The notes: a model not told the origin generated them from the letters alone. A stretch of DNA of 64,000 nt from Ampelomyces quisqualis (GCA_018398575.1 JAGTXZ010000005.1:2790001-2854000), one strand, 5' to 3'. Shown: positions 29,451 through 41,322, counted from the first letter of the stretch. Program-made: numbers and translations.

Positions 29451-32291
29451 ATGCCCCAACACGAGCCGACGCAGAGCCAACAGCGCGTCGTCATGGCCAG
29501 CTTCAACCGCGAGCGCGTCGAACACGCGTTGAACGAGCTGATTGTGCGCATTGTGCGCGAGGATGCCGCCGACAGCGAGGAGGGGGCGAACCAGCGCCTC
29601 GACGCGGCCTTTGAGGCTGCCATGGACGCGCTGGTCGCGGCGGGGGACCCTCCCCTCGCGCCCGACACCGCCCACATCGCGGGCCTGATAGACGGCCGCA
29701 GTAAGCCAGGCCAGGCACGGCGCTGAGACGAGCACTAAGCGCAGACAGTCGCCGCCAACAACGACGCGCCCACGCGCGCCCGCTTCCACGGCCTCGTGCA
29801 GCGCCTCATCGCGCAGCCCGTCCTCGACCAGAAATGGCGCATGCTGCACTTCCTCGACGCGCTGTCCGGCCTGCCGCTGCCCGCGCCGCCCTCGAAGACG
29901 CCCCCGCCCGCGCCGCCCGCGAAGAAGCCCCCGCCCGCCGCCACCCCCGCCCCCGCTGCCCGCGCCCCCGCCGTCACCAGCCCCGCCTTCCGCGACGCCT
30001 TTGCCCGCCCCGGCCTTGCCCAGCTGCCTGTCAACACCGGCCCGCCCACGGCGGCCGCCCGCCAGGCGCCCGTGTCTGACGAGCCCGCGCGGCGCAGGCA
30101 GCGGCCGGCGCAGGAGAAAGACACCAGCACCCCCACGGCGCCGCTCGCCGACATGGGCCCCTCGGAGCCGGCGCTGCTCCGCGACCTGCCCTTCACGCTG
30201 CAGGGGCTCTCCTCGGCCACCCTGGCCTTCCCCTCGGCCACCGCCCTGCAGCTGCCCCCGAACCTGCCCGTGCCCGTCATCGGCCTGCTGCACACCCTCG
30301 CCGAGCCCGCCCTCCTCTACCGCGGGCTGGCAGAATTCGTCGACGCGCCGGACGGTGGCCTTGTCGCGCAGAGCTTCCGCTCCGCCCTGGCCACAGAGCT
30401 GCGCGCCTATCTGGGCCTGGTCGCGACGCTGGAAGGCCAGATCAGGAGGGCTCTCGCACAGCTGAGCGAAGGCCCGCCGCATCAGGGCCTCGGCAAGGCC
30501 GGCGTCACGCTGAAGCGGTGCATGATCTGGGTCAGAGAACCGACCATGGGCCTTCGGCTGATGCGCGTCATGGTGGAGGACTCGAACACGAAAAAGGGCG
30601 GCCAGCTCATTGCCCTGATACACTCCTTCTCTCTCAACCACGGCGACCCCTACGTCGTGGCCTTTGCCGAGCGCCTCCTGTCCGATGTCACCCGGCCCTT
30701 CTACGACATGCTCCGGCAATGGGTCTACGACGGTGAATTGTCCGACCCCTTTGGCGAGTTCTTCGTGTCCGAGCAAAGCGAAGACGACATCATGGAGGCG
30801 AATGGAACCGAAGGCAAAGGCGGCGCGACCAGCGTGTGGGAAGACAAGTACACGCTCAACAGCAGGATGGTGCCAACAATCGTCACTGAAGACTTTGCCA
30901 AGAAGGTGTTTCTGATTGGCAAGACGTTGAACTTCATTCGCTACGGCTGTGGCGATGCCGCATGGGTCGACACCTATTCGAAAGAAGCCTCAAAGGAGCT
31001 GCAGTACGGCGACACGGCCAACCTCGAGCGCTCCATTGGCGACGCATACAAGACGACTATGGCGCGCTTGATCCATCTCATGGCCAACAAGTTCAAGCTG
31101 TTCGACCACCTACAAGCACTGAAGCAGTACATGCTGCTTGGCGCGGGTGACTTCATCGCAGTCCTGATGGAGTCGCTGTCCTCGAACCTCGACCGCCCAG
31201 CGAACACACAATACCGACACACTCTCACAGCTCAGCTCGAACATGCTGTCCGCAACTCCAACGCTCAATTTGACACATCGGATGTGTTGCGCAGACTGGA
31301 CTCCCGCATGTTAGAACTGTCGCATGGCGAAATCGGGTGGGACGTCTTCACGCTCGAGTACAAGATCGACGCGCCTGTCGATGTCATTGTCACACCTTTT
31401 GGCTCAAAGCAGTACCTCAAGGTCTTCAACTTCCTGTGGCGAGTCAAGCGAGTCGAGTTCGCGCTTGGTTCGACGTGGCGCCGATGCATGACTGGTGCGC
31501 GTGGCGTACTAGGCACTGTATCCGACAAGGTCGGTACAGACTGGAAGAAAGCACGCTGCGCCATGGCCGAAATGGTGCACTTTGTCAATCAACTCCAACA
31601 CTACATCCTCTTTGAAGTCATCGAATCCTCCTGGATCGACCTCCAAAAAGCACTCAACAAACCCGAAAGCACACTCGATGACATGATCGAGGCCCACGCA
31701 AGATATCTCAACAACATCACCCGCAAAGGTCTCCTCGGCAGCTCAAGCATCGACTTCACCGGCCAGCTTCACGAACTGCTGAAAACCATGCTCGCATACA
31801 AGGATGCAGTTGACGGTCTCTACTCCTTCTCCGTCGCCGAGTTCACCCGCCGACAAGAACGTGTTGCGAAAATCGAAACCCGCACCGCAGCCGGTCGATG
31901 GGGCTTGACTGAACGCGACGCAGCCACCTCTTCCTCCGACCCTTTTTCCACACATTCTCGCAAACCTTCTCGGCAAGCGGATCCCGATTCGCCTTTTCCT
32001 CCACCACTCCTCAAAATCGGCACCGCGGGCTCAGGCGAGGACGATGTTCTCCCCGCGCTGCAGAAACGCTTGGGCCACTTGGTTGAAGAGTTCAGAGCAC
32101 GGATCTGTAGCTTGCTAGGTGATCTCGTGCACTCTCCGGACGGAGAGTTGAAGATGCTCGCTGTGAATATCAATTTCAACGAGGTGTACAAGCCGGAACG
32201 AAGAAGGCGCAAGGGCGAGAAGAAGAAAGATAAAGACGGTGGTGGGTTAAAGGAGACGCCGAAAACGGTAGCCACGCCGGTGCCGGCGTAG
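29451..32291 (+). CDS. GCP3: gamma-tubulin complex component 3 (Spc98/Alp6 family)
   Basis: Nucleates microtubules at spindle pole bodies as part of the gamma-tubulin complex. Two exons (29451-29700, 29749-32291) give 930 residues. The intron (48 nt, GTAAGC donor, GACAG acceptor) restores the frame to IAANNDAPTRARFHGLV. The N-terminal helical region, RVEHALNELIVRIVRED, is the GCP3-type segment that binds MOZART-like proteins. A Pro/Ala-rich linker follows. The GCP N-terminal domain begins at LLRDLPFTLQGLSSATLAFP; the C-terminal GCP domain includes YMLLGAGDFIAVLMESL, LEYKIDAPVDVIVTPFGSKQ and FNFLWRVKRVEF. The tail is Lys-rich. ATG 29493 (MASFNRERVEHAL) is an alternative start. Exon GC content is very high in the first 700 bp. 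Confidence 0.92.
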
Positions 32292-33349
32292 GATTGGTGT
32301 AGGAACCGTAGCCGAAGCAGTGGTCCAGCGTTAGGCAATGTTGCGATACCTGATATTTGACGATATACCTTGCCAAACCAAGTCCTTTTACCAAAACATG
32401 GCGGGTGTCTTTCATTCGTGGCCCTGCCCGTGCTACACTGCAACTACTATCATAACTCGTCATGCATGTGGCTCACGCCGTGGCCGCCGTTTCACACCAA
32501 TCCAGCGTATCATTTATTCCTTGCGGTTCGCGCCTCGCATGAATCTTTTTTTTTTTGAAACTAGCACGTCCACGTCTCCTCGTGACAACGACATCGATCA
32601 GTGAATGCCCATGGCTACATGATCATTGACGGTGTGGTGTGGAATTTCTTTTTCTTTCTCCGACTGCGCTGTATATGTACGTTGTACCTACATTTCAACA
32701 CGGTATCTCGTTGGCTTTGGCTCGGTGAAGGGAAGCGGCATGGACTGGACTCGACTCACGGAGCTGCCTCTAGTTATCGTGCCACCTGCGAGTGTAATCG
32801 GCCTGCGAGATTTTAGCTTCGTGCTGGAAGAAAAAGTGTGTTGTGTAGGGACCGTAGGGTGGGAGCTTGTCATGTAGTATGGCAGGCACCACGTTCTATT
32901 TCTTTGTTATTTTCTTTGGCCTTTTTGCCAAGAGCGTCCGAGTTGCGGAATTGTCCAACGCGTAGCAGATGTGCGGGATGGGATGTGTTTCCCCAGTTAA
33001 GTGCCTTGATTCGAGAGTGCTGCTCGGTCAGAGATTATTTGGGGCCCTTTGGAGGCTTGCGTCTACTCTCCCGTGTTCGCTGCTATGTGTCAGATCTCGG
33101 CTTTCGTGCTTTCACATGTTCGTGCGTTGACATACTGTCAAAGTGTCATGTGTCCTTGGTTACACTGCAGATGTACCGCAGTGTAAGTAAATCTCACGGC
33201 AGCAATTATAGTCCATCACTCTGTTACCAACCGTTCTATGGCGTTGAGAGCAGACGCGTTGATTGGGCAGTAGAACTGCGCTCTTATTGCCTAGAAGAAT
33301 GTTGTCGACACGTGATAGTAACATTAGCAGAACATTAAAACCTTTTGCT
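32292..33349. other. gene-free stretch bordering an AT-rich block
   Basis: About 1.06 kb of ordinary composition after GCP3. It contains short chance frames and a T-run at about 32548-32558. I see no gene. Confidence 0.45.
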
Positions 33350-33776
33350 AACCACTGCGCATAGTCCGCCGCTAAGAAACAGTAGATAATTACTTAAGCT
33401 CTTATGAACTACAATTATAAATATTCCAAATACGTGAAATGTAGCCTTCGCCTCAGCCTTAGGTAGGTGGTAGCAGTAAAGCTTAAAATATTACATTACT
33501 ATTAATACATATGCCTATCTAATAACTTTAGCTTCAGCTTTAAAATTCCTTAAACCCCTAGGTATATCTACTAAGTGTAGTACCTAGGTAACCTTACTAA
33601 TTATCTTATAGTCTAATTAAGCAGATAGTAGACTAAAGTTGTCTATATACTTACCTAGTAAGTTTAATGTTAGTATATAGACTACTAAATAAGAGAAATA
33701 GAGCTAATTCTAAAGTTACTGTTAGATATAGAGTTATTATAAGAGACAGTAAGACATATAGTTACTATAAGATACA
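33350..33776. repeat. AT-rich RIP-like DNA before the TIR element
   Basis: Composition shifts abruptly near 33350 to AT-rich, TA-dense sequence. Short repeats such as gttactgttaga occur here (33716) and also just past the right end of the element (41328). No coding content was identified. Confidence 0.5.
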
Positions 33777-34056
33777 CACTGTAGTATAAACGCAGTGTTA
33801 AATACCCTGCGTAGAATTGTGTAAAAAAACCTTATAGAATTCCCTCTAAAAACACTACAAAGTTGTCTATATTTATAGAGTTTAGGTAAATTTACATAGT
33901 AAATATACACTATTTTTAACTTTGTTATTTCTTTTTTATTTATTTCTTTTGCGTCTTTTTACTTACCTTGCCTCTTTATAATACGCTTGTATTAAGAGTA
34001 AGAAGTAACGCGCATAGGTTAAAATCTAAAGTTTAGTAAGTTTAAAACAAAGAGAG

Positions 34057-34338
34057 TATAAGAGGTTTATATAGCAGTAAAGTTATAGGATAATAATAGT
34101 AGTATAGGTAGAAGTAAGTTAATTCCTGTTCTACAACTTTAGTGCAGAACTACCCTTTTATAGATATAACTAGACGCGTGTTTTTATAACTAGAATATAC
34201 TAGGTCTGCGCTAGTGTAGCGCTATTAAGACGCTAAGGCAGCTGTACGCGTTCTACGCGTAAAGACACTAGAGTAGCATTATTATAGCGCAGGCGTATTA
34301 CTGCGCAACTAATAGCTCTATACTATAGCATCTTTATA
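34057..34338 (-). repeat. 3' LTR (282 bp)
   Basis: Direct repeat of 40769-41050 with about two dozen differences, nearly all transitions. In most of them this copy has A or T where the other has G or C, as RIP would produce. The ends correspond to TGTAAGG...TTTTACA in the better preserved copy. Confidence 0.9.
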
Positions 34339-34739
34339 ATTATTCTCTTCCTTCTAGAATTACTATCCTAGTAATTTGTATAACGTTAGGTCTTATTAGC
34401 GCATACCTAACATTATTGTTATAAGAGCTGTTATTATACTAAGGCTAAAACTCTAAGTAAATCTAAGAGGCAGCTAGTAGCTATAGTAATAGCAGAATTA
34501 TAGCAGAACTTTGTATACCTAATCTTTTCTACTTCTTTAGTAACAATTATATTACTATTACTACTACACTATCTTCTAGCTCTATACTATTATAACTCTG
34601 TTGCTCTTATATTAATTACTATAAGCACTACGCCTATACTGCCTGCTACTTCTACTATCTCTATAAGTAGTATAACACTAGTGTTGTAATATTACTAACC
34701 TAGCGTTTAGGCTACGCCTATTACTTACTATAGTAGCAT

Positions 34740-35676
34740 CTTTAATATTAAGCTAGCTAAGCTAGTTTACCTACGTTGTGCTAAGAGTCTAAAGATTAAT
34801 AGTACAGCGTATAACTACGTCTCTAGCAGCCTATAGTATAATAGGTACGCCTATAAAAAGAAGTTCTACACTCTAGTACTACTAAGTTTTATTAAGAGCT
34901 AGAATACTCTATACTAGTAGTAGCAGCGCTTTACTGCTAATAAGGCTAGAGCAGACCTAGATATTAACGCGTAGAAGACAGCGTTGCGCTAGTAAACTAC
35001 CTTAGTAGAGCTTTTCCTCTATAAGAAGGTAAAGTTTAAAAGTTACTATTAGCCTAAGAGTAATAAGATCTAGATCCTACAGGTTAAGGCAACTAACTAC
35101 CTTTCTACTATAGTAGAAGGTATTCTTAATCTTCTACAGGCTTAAGTAAGTTATTTTTTCTTGTTTTTTGCAGTTACTACACTATTATTCTAATGTTGTC
35201 TAGGCTAATCTACTACTACTTAGTAAGGCTAACGCGTAGTCTAACTCTAACCTTAATTTAGAGAAGGCTGCTAGTAACTAGGGCTCTAATTCTAGGGGGC
35301 GTAAGAAGTAGAAAGAAGAGAGAGATAAAACCTCTTCTTCTTAGAGCTCTACTTCTACGCTCTTTTCCTCTAAAGGAAAAGGTAAGGCTAAGAGTAAGGC
35401 TAAGGCTAAGGCTAAGGCTAAGGCCCCTAAGAAATACTTAGCTAAGTCTTAGCTAACTAGGTAGCCTCTTTTTAAGCGCTCTGCTACTAAGAGTAAGCTA
35501 AAGCGCTCTTAACGCGCTGCTACTACGCTGTTAACTTATAAGCTAGTAAGTAATCTAAGTAAAGCTGCTGCAGAGAAGTAGAAAGGTATAAGAGAGGTTA
35601 AGAGAGAGGATAAGAAGAGTAGTAGAGGTAAGTTCTCTATTCCTAAGAACCTAGATAACAAAGACTTTCTAGAGTA
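34740..35676 (+). pseudogene. RIP-degraded Lys-rich reading frame antisense to pol
   Basis: Between the chromodomain and 3' LTR, the plus strand holds a long frame interrupted only by TAG/TAA codons at likely Gln/Trp sites. Part one (about 34740-35142) includes YNRYAYKKKFYTLVLLSFIK, ARADLDINA, then LVELFLYKKVKFKSYY and ATNYLSTIVEGILNLLQ. A 28-nt GTAAGT...TTGCAG segment separates it in phase from part two (35171-35676). Part two is Ser/Lys-rich, with a run of six Lys-Ala repeats, APKKYLAKS, KGIREVKREDKKSSRGKF and the ending PKNLDNKDFLE. It has a basic, DNA- or RNA-binding look. I recognise no family. It could be an extra gene of the retrotransposon or a second insertion. Confidence 0.5.
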
Positions 35677-35864
35677 AGCTAGTGTTTGTGCTTAGTTACG
35701 CTGCTTAGGCGCTGGCGTTGCGCTGCTAAGGCGCCTGGTTTTTTTTTTTCTTTTTTCTTTTTTTCTTTTGTTTTTCCTTTTGTTTTTTCTATATATTAAT
35801 TTGTAATAATAATTAATCTCTTCTCTAGTTATACTTTTCTATAAGTAATTTATCTATATCTTTT

Positions 35865-35940
35865 TAATTAACCTACTTGTTATATTCTAGTAGCTAGCCT
35901 TTCTATTTAACTAGGTAATTTACTAAATATCTGTTGCGCT
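35865..35940 (-). pseudogene. chromodomain remnant of the retrotransposon
   Basis: On the minus strand, YLVNYLVK, then a stop, KG, a stop, LLEYN follows the chromodomain pattern YLVKWKGY-x-YNTWEP, with both Trp codons now TAG. It marks the element as a chromovirus. Confidence 0.6.
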
Positions 35941-36499
35941 GCTTTGCTAGGACAGCTTTAACCTTATAGCGTTGCCCTAGCTTGTTGCTATTATCTAAGT
36001 TAATAGGCCTAGGTAGAGTTAATTCTTCTTCCTCTCTTAGCACAAATAGCTAGAGTAAGGACGTATAGAATATAGGGTAGACCTTTATATGTAATAAGAG
36101 TAAGATTCTAAAAGCTTATAAGCTAATTTACTTATTTACTAGAAAGAAGTCTATCTAGCGCAGCAATAGCTTTTTACTAGCGCTGCGTAGGCGCAAATGC
36201 TTTGTTAATAAGAAGACTATATCCTTTAGTTTAAACTCTTAGAGCCTATATTTCTTATTGTAATATTATTTCTAGTATTGCAAACTTTTGTTCTAGTAAT
36301 TAGCTAAAGCGTCCTAAGTTTGTATAAGCTTCTGCAACCTTTCTCTAATGCTAGGAACTTTAGTAGGCGCTGTTAGCTTGCAGTTAAGGCGCAGGTAGAA
36401 CCTATAGCAGGCAAAGAATAGAGATACTTCTAATGTAGCCTGTCTAGTATTGTTATATATAAACTCTACTAGTAACAGAAGGTGTACCTAATTATTAGG

Positions 36500-37100
36500 T
36501 TAATTGCCTACAAAAGCTCTTAAGTATTACTCTAGCGTTTAATTCTAACACTCTGTTTAGCTATCTGTTTACAGATAGAAGGTAGTACTAAGCTAGCGCT
36601 TTACCTTTGCTACAAAGTAAAAGTCTACTTAGAACTATAAAGTAAAGACACTTCTCTAGTCTAATATAATACCTTTAGGTAAGCTAAAGAATTGCACAAC
36701 ATATTCTAAAAACAGATCTACTAATTATAAGGTAGTAACTGTTTTCTATATAGGAATATACTTAGCTATTTTTATATACCTGTTAACTATAACAAGTATT
36801 GCGTTATATATAACGCTATAGCGCTTAGTAGGCAGTAGGTCTATAATAAAATCTATTATAATTTCTTGCTATAGTCTCTAAGGTTAGAGAAGCGCGTTTA
36901 ACACGCTAGCAGGGCGCTACTTAAGCAACTTTATGCCTTAGCACACTAAGCAAGAGTTAATATACTTCTTAAGCTCTTTCTTAAGCCTAGGCTAATAGTA
37001 GTATTAGGCTACAAGCTTAAGCGTTTTAGCCTACCTAAAATAGCTAGTAAGTAGATTGTTATAATATAGCTTAAAAAGCTTAGCTCTAAGGGCTAGCTCT
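36500..37100 (-). pseudogene. integrase remnant of the retrotransposon
   Basis: The minus strand at about 36.96 kb reads KKYINSCLVC-GIKLLK, the C-x2-C half of the integrase zinc-binding region. It continues to EIIIDFIIDLLPTKRYSVI near 36.82 kb, the first catalytic Asp of the DDE core. Stops interrupt the intervening PLP region. Confidence 0.75.
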
Positions 37101-37999
37101 AGTAGAATATACAATTAGTCCTTAAACTAAAGGCTGCCTAAAGCGTTAAGCTTCTAGTGCCTTAGGCGTTTACTAGTGCCTTAACAGGCAGATACTAGGA
37201 ATTTAACGTCCTTGCGTATTGCAACTACTTCTAGGTTATTTTGTTATACTTGTATATAGATTTTAAAGAAGAACTTAGAAAGTTTCTTATAAGCTAACTT
37301 CTTTAAGGCTGCAGCTCTTACTTATAACTGCGTAACCCTTTAGGCTATTACTAGTCTACTCTTAAGAATCTTCTAATTAAGGCTGTAGCTCCTAGCTGTT
37401 ACCTTAACGCTGTGCGCTAGGCTTTGTAACTGCGTAACCCTTTAGGTTATTACTAGTCTACTCTTAGAGATTTCCTAATTAAGGCTGTAGCTTATAGCTG
37501 TTGCCTTAACGCTGTGCGCTAGGCTTATAGAAACATCTTTATTAAGATGTAGAGTGCCTACTTACTATTAAGCTATTGTCTAGCTTTTTACTAACACTAG
37601 CTCTTTACTAGGTAGCTTAGCTTAGGTTTCTACTAGCTGCAACTTCTTTTGCAGTACTAGCAATATATCTAATAGTTAAATATCTAGCGTATTGCTGTTG
37701 TCTACAAGTTGCCTTAAAAGCCTATCTACAGAATTTGTCTTTCTAGACTAATACTTAATCTTAAAGTTATAAGCAGCTAGCTTTATAGCCTAGCTAGCCT
37801 ATCTCTTAGATAGAGTTAACGTGCCTATAAAGCTGCGTAGGTTGTTATAGTCTGTCTATATTTCTAACTAAACTACTAGCCTCTTAACGTAGTAGCACTA
37901 GTGCTGCACTGCTATAACAATAGTAAGAAGCTCTAGGTTGTATATATAGTAGTTCCTTTCTGCAGGCAAGAGCTTTCTTAACTAGAAGGCTATAGAGTA

Positions 38000-38950
38000 C
38001 TAGTTCCTATCTACATAGAGTTAAGAGAAGATACTTACTACTCTCTAAATAGAGGCATTAGTTTCTAACTTAGATAAGAGTATATAATTATAGTGTTATA
38101 GAACAGGCATAGTTACAAACCTGTTATATAGCTAGCGCTTTACTTTCTCTATAGTATTAGGCTAGTTAAAAGAACCTAACTTCTTTCCTTAAACTAATCT
38201 TTTTAGAAGATTAGTAATTAGGCTAATAATAATAGAGAAACTTTATATAAAGCGTTAGTAGAAGTTTACAAAGCCTAAGAAGACTTAAACATCCTTAAAG
38301 AATGTTAGCGTAGGCTAGTTAATAACTGCGCAAACCTATTCTAGATCTATTATAACGCTATTAAGGCGCATAATAAACCTTAGGAACTTAACTTAGTTAG
38401 TAGCAAAGGTACACTTCTTTAAGTTAACAAAAAGGCTGTATTCTCTTAGCTTAGCAAGTACTTTTCTTACCTGTTCCTAATAATCCTCTCCTTTTTAAGA
38501 AAAGATTAGAATATTATTAAGATAGATAACGCAAAAGATATCTAAATACAAGGCTAAGGCTCTATTAATATACCTCTAAAACGTAGCAGGCGCGTTAGTT
38601 AGCCTAAAAGGTATAACTATATATTTAAAGTAGCTGTATTGCGTATAAAACGCTGTCTTCTACTTATTACCTTACTAGATTCTAATATAGTAATATGTGT
38701 TCTTAAGATTAAGCTTAGTAAACTTTACTAATCTATAGAGCTAATTAAGAGTCTCTCTAATTAAGGGTAGAGCTAATCTATTCTTCTTAGTAACTTAGTT
38801 AAGGCCTTAATAGTCTACGTAAAGGTGTAATATCTTATTCTTTTTAGGTATAAACAAGATAGGTACTTCTGCTAGGCTTATACTTTCTTAGATCTAGCCT
38901 AGGCTCTACGCTGTTACTAAGTAGTTACGTAGTATACTTAGCTCCTTTAG
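38000..38950 (-). pseudogene. reverse transcriptase remnant of the retrotransposon
   Basis: The minus strand near 38.85 kb reads VPILFIPKKNKILHLYVDY, a stop, GLN, a stop, VT, the motif 1/2 region of Ty3/gypsy RT. Near 38.54 kb, ALYLDIFCVIYLNNILIFS corresponds to the catalytic YLDD box with both Asp codons changed to Asn. The enzyme is dead. Confidence 0.9.
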
Positions 38951-39687
38951 TAAAAGGTTATAGAGCAGCCTATATAGAGCTGTAGTTTCTTTCTCTAGCT
39001 TAATAGTGTAGTTGCCTTTATAGTGCTACAGCAGCGCATTAGTAGCGTTACTATTTGCAATATCTTTAAAATCCTTAAGTTTAATAGGCTACAATAGGTA
39101 TTTAGTAGAAGAAAATTATAGACTGTCTACTAGGACTGCGTACACGCTTAGCTTATTATAAAGAAATCCTGCAAAGGTTTTTGTGTCTTTAACTCTTATT
39201 GTATTAGTGTTAAGCTTATAGCACTACTACTTTAACTTACAGTTAATAATAACGCGCTCCTCTTTTAGGCTTAGTAAACTTAAAATAACAGGTTGTACTA
39301 TATTAGCAATCCTGTATAGGATAGTAGTAAAAGACTTAGTTACGCTCTAGTTGTCCTTTATTATTAGATAAGCTTAATAAGCGTAGAAGCTAGGCATAGT
39401 ACTTAAGTTAGGTAAGCAGATAGTTAGTAGTATAGCGCTGTTAATACAAGAGAGATTTTTAAGTAAGGCAACTCTCTTATTAATAGTGCTAAGTTCTGCA
39501 CTATAGTTAATTAGAATTTGTATAGGCTGCGCAGCGCTGTTATTACGCAGCGTTCTAAGTACTTTAATACAATTCTTTTATTATAGTAGAACTTAGGCTG
39601 TTAAGGAAGAGACTTCTCTTAGGCCTACTTGTTTTTTATTTGTATTGCGTTTGAACTAGTAACAGAAGAAAAGCTATTAAGCCTTAA

Positions 39688-39733
39688 TCTATACTTTCTA
39701 GCCTAATAGCCTATCTTGCTATAATAGTAGCAG
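39688..39733 (-). pseudogene. Gag zinc-knuckle remnant
   Basis: The minus strand reads CYYYSKIGY, a stop, ARKYR. This fits a CCHC knuckle (C-x2-C-x3-GH-x4-C) in which two Cys and the His have become Tyr through G-to-A or C-to-T changes. It places Gag upstream of pol as expected. Confidence 0.6.
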
Positions 39734-40768
39734 GCGTTAGTTAGCTTTAGGCTTAGGTTTATAGTGCTAGCAACACAACGTTATAGAGCTGTTGCGTCTA
39801 GTTTAGGCTATAAAGTTTTTCCTATACTAGGCGTTCTATATATATAATAGTATAGTAATAGTATACTACTACTATAGCGCAAGTTGTCTTCTAGCGTTAT
39901 AGTACGTTTAATAAGTTCTCTATAGGTAGTAGAAAACTTAGTGTAGTTAGAGAGAGCTACTCTAATCTTTAGGTAGAGTTTACTGTACAAGTGTATTACT
40001 AGGTGTTTCTACTTATAAGAGAGATTTACTTAATTTTCTAAAGTAGATAAATAGGCTGCAAATTTGTTTACTGTTTAGCTATCCTTTTAGGATACCTTTT
40101 GATACTGTATAGTAACTTAAAGCTCTCTATTTACAAGGCTCTTAATCTAATTAAGTAGAAAAGATATTATATTGTACTACGCTAGTGTTTTACTATTGTC
40201 TTCCTATTCTCTCTATATCTATATCTATTAAAATGTAGTTTATAGGTACTAGAGGGTAAAGGTAATCTTTTAGTCCTTAAGCTAGAAGGCTAAGAGATCT
40301 AATTAAAAGGTAATAGATAACTAAGCCTTAAAGTTCTAATACTTCTTAATTCCTTTATCTTTAAAGATAAGAATCTTCTTAATCTTTAGCCTGCGCTCTA
40401 GTAGCGCTAATAGGTTAAGTTAAGAGCGTTGCGCTAGTAGAAACGTATTGCGTCTAACTAAAGAGGTTAGTAGATCTGTTTTATTTAGGGCGCCTAAGGG
40501 CTATTTAGAAAGTAAGAGAAGTTGTTTACTTGCTAATAATTACTTCTATTAGCGTACTTCCTTTTTTAGAGTCTAGATCTTAGCTTACTCCTTAAGTTCT
40601 TAGCGCTAGCGCTTTAGCTGCGCTAAGCGTTTGCTTAGGCTAAGTATTAATTCCTTATTAGAGGTGTTTTCCTTTAATAGATTAGCTAGTAGGCTTAGAA
40701 GCAGATCCTAATCTATTGTTATTAGGTAACTAGGCTGCTACTCTTTTGCAAGGTAGAGGAATTAAAAC

Positions 40769-41050
40769 TGTAAAAGGTTTGTATAGCAGCAAAGTTATAG
40801 AATAACAATAGTAGTATAGGTAGAAGTAAGTTAATTCTTGTTCTGCAACTTTAGTGCAGAACTACCCTTTTGTAGATATAACTAGACGCGTGTTTTTACA
40901 ACTAGAATGCACTAGGTCTGTGCTAGTGTAGCGCTATTAAGACGCTAGGGCAGCTGTGCGCGTTCTACGCGTAAGGAAGCTAGGGTAGCGTTGTTATAGC
41001 GCAGGCGCATTACTGCGCGACCAACAGCTCTACGCTGTAGCATCCTTACA
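40769..41050 (-). repeat. 5' LTR (282 bp), better preserved copy
   Basis: Starts TGTAAGGATGC and ends CTTTTACA on the minus strand, the usual TG...CA ends. It is followed on the plus strand by GAGAG, matching the five bases before the other LTR. Confidence 0.92.
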
Positions 41051-41322
41051 GAGAGAGAGAAAAGGTAGAAAATTAGTAAAAATAGAGAGGAGTTAAAAAT
41101 AAGTAAGAAAAAGTCTTAGCAGTAAACACTAAAATCTTATATATAACGCAAAAAAAATTTATACTAATAAAAGTAGCAGGTAAAAAAACACTACTTTAGT
41201 GTAAAAAACACCACAGCCATGTAAATATCCCCTACGTGCGGTGTTAAAGAGTAAATTTACACGATACTGCGGTGTATATTAACACCGCGCTGGGTATTTA
41301 ACACCGCATTTGTACCCCAGTG

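Larger units (their letters stand above)
34057..41050 (-). mobile_element. Ty3/gypsy chromovirus LTR retrotransposon, RIP-degraded
   Basis: Full-length element of 6,994 bp read on the minus strand, flanked by the 5-bp duplication GAGAG (34052-34056 and 41051-41055). LTRs are 282 bp each. Order on the minus strand: Gag with a zinc knuckle remnant near 39.71 kb (Cys and His replaced by Tyr), reverse transcriptase near 38.9-38.5 kb, integrase zinc region near 36.96 kb, integrase core near 36.85 kb, and a chromodomain remnant near 35.9 kb. This order is that of chromoviruses. Every domain is broken by TAG/TAA codons at Gln, Trp and Arg positions. An extra 1.4 kb lies between the chromodomain and the 3' LTR (34.34-35.76 kb). 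Confidence 0.92.
33777..41322 (+). mobile_element. TIR element carrying a nested LTR retrotransposon
   Basis: The outer element is bounded by inverted repeats: 33777-33807 (CACTGTAGTATAAACGCAGT...) and 41292-41322, which read in reverse is CACTGGGGTACAAATGCGGT.... They agree at 26 of 31 positions. Removing the retrotransposon and one copy of its 5-bp duplication leaves about 547 bp, comparable to the ~478-bp related copy at 4488-4965. The subterminal part of the right end repeats GCGGTGTTAA-type motifs in both orientations. There is no transposase frame of its own. I could not find a convincing target duplication, so the superfamily stays open. Confidence 0.72.

Noticed and set aside
29421..30776. 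451-codon open frame on the minus strand
   Set aside because: It lies opposite the GC-rich first part of GCP3, is Gly/Arg-rich, and has no independent content; a shadow of the real gene.
35380..35432. GGCTAA-type repeat as a telomere or simple satellite
   Set aside because: The AAGGCT units are in frame with the Lys-Ala run of a longer degraded frame inside the retrotransposon, and they differ from TTAGGG.
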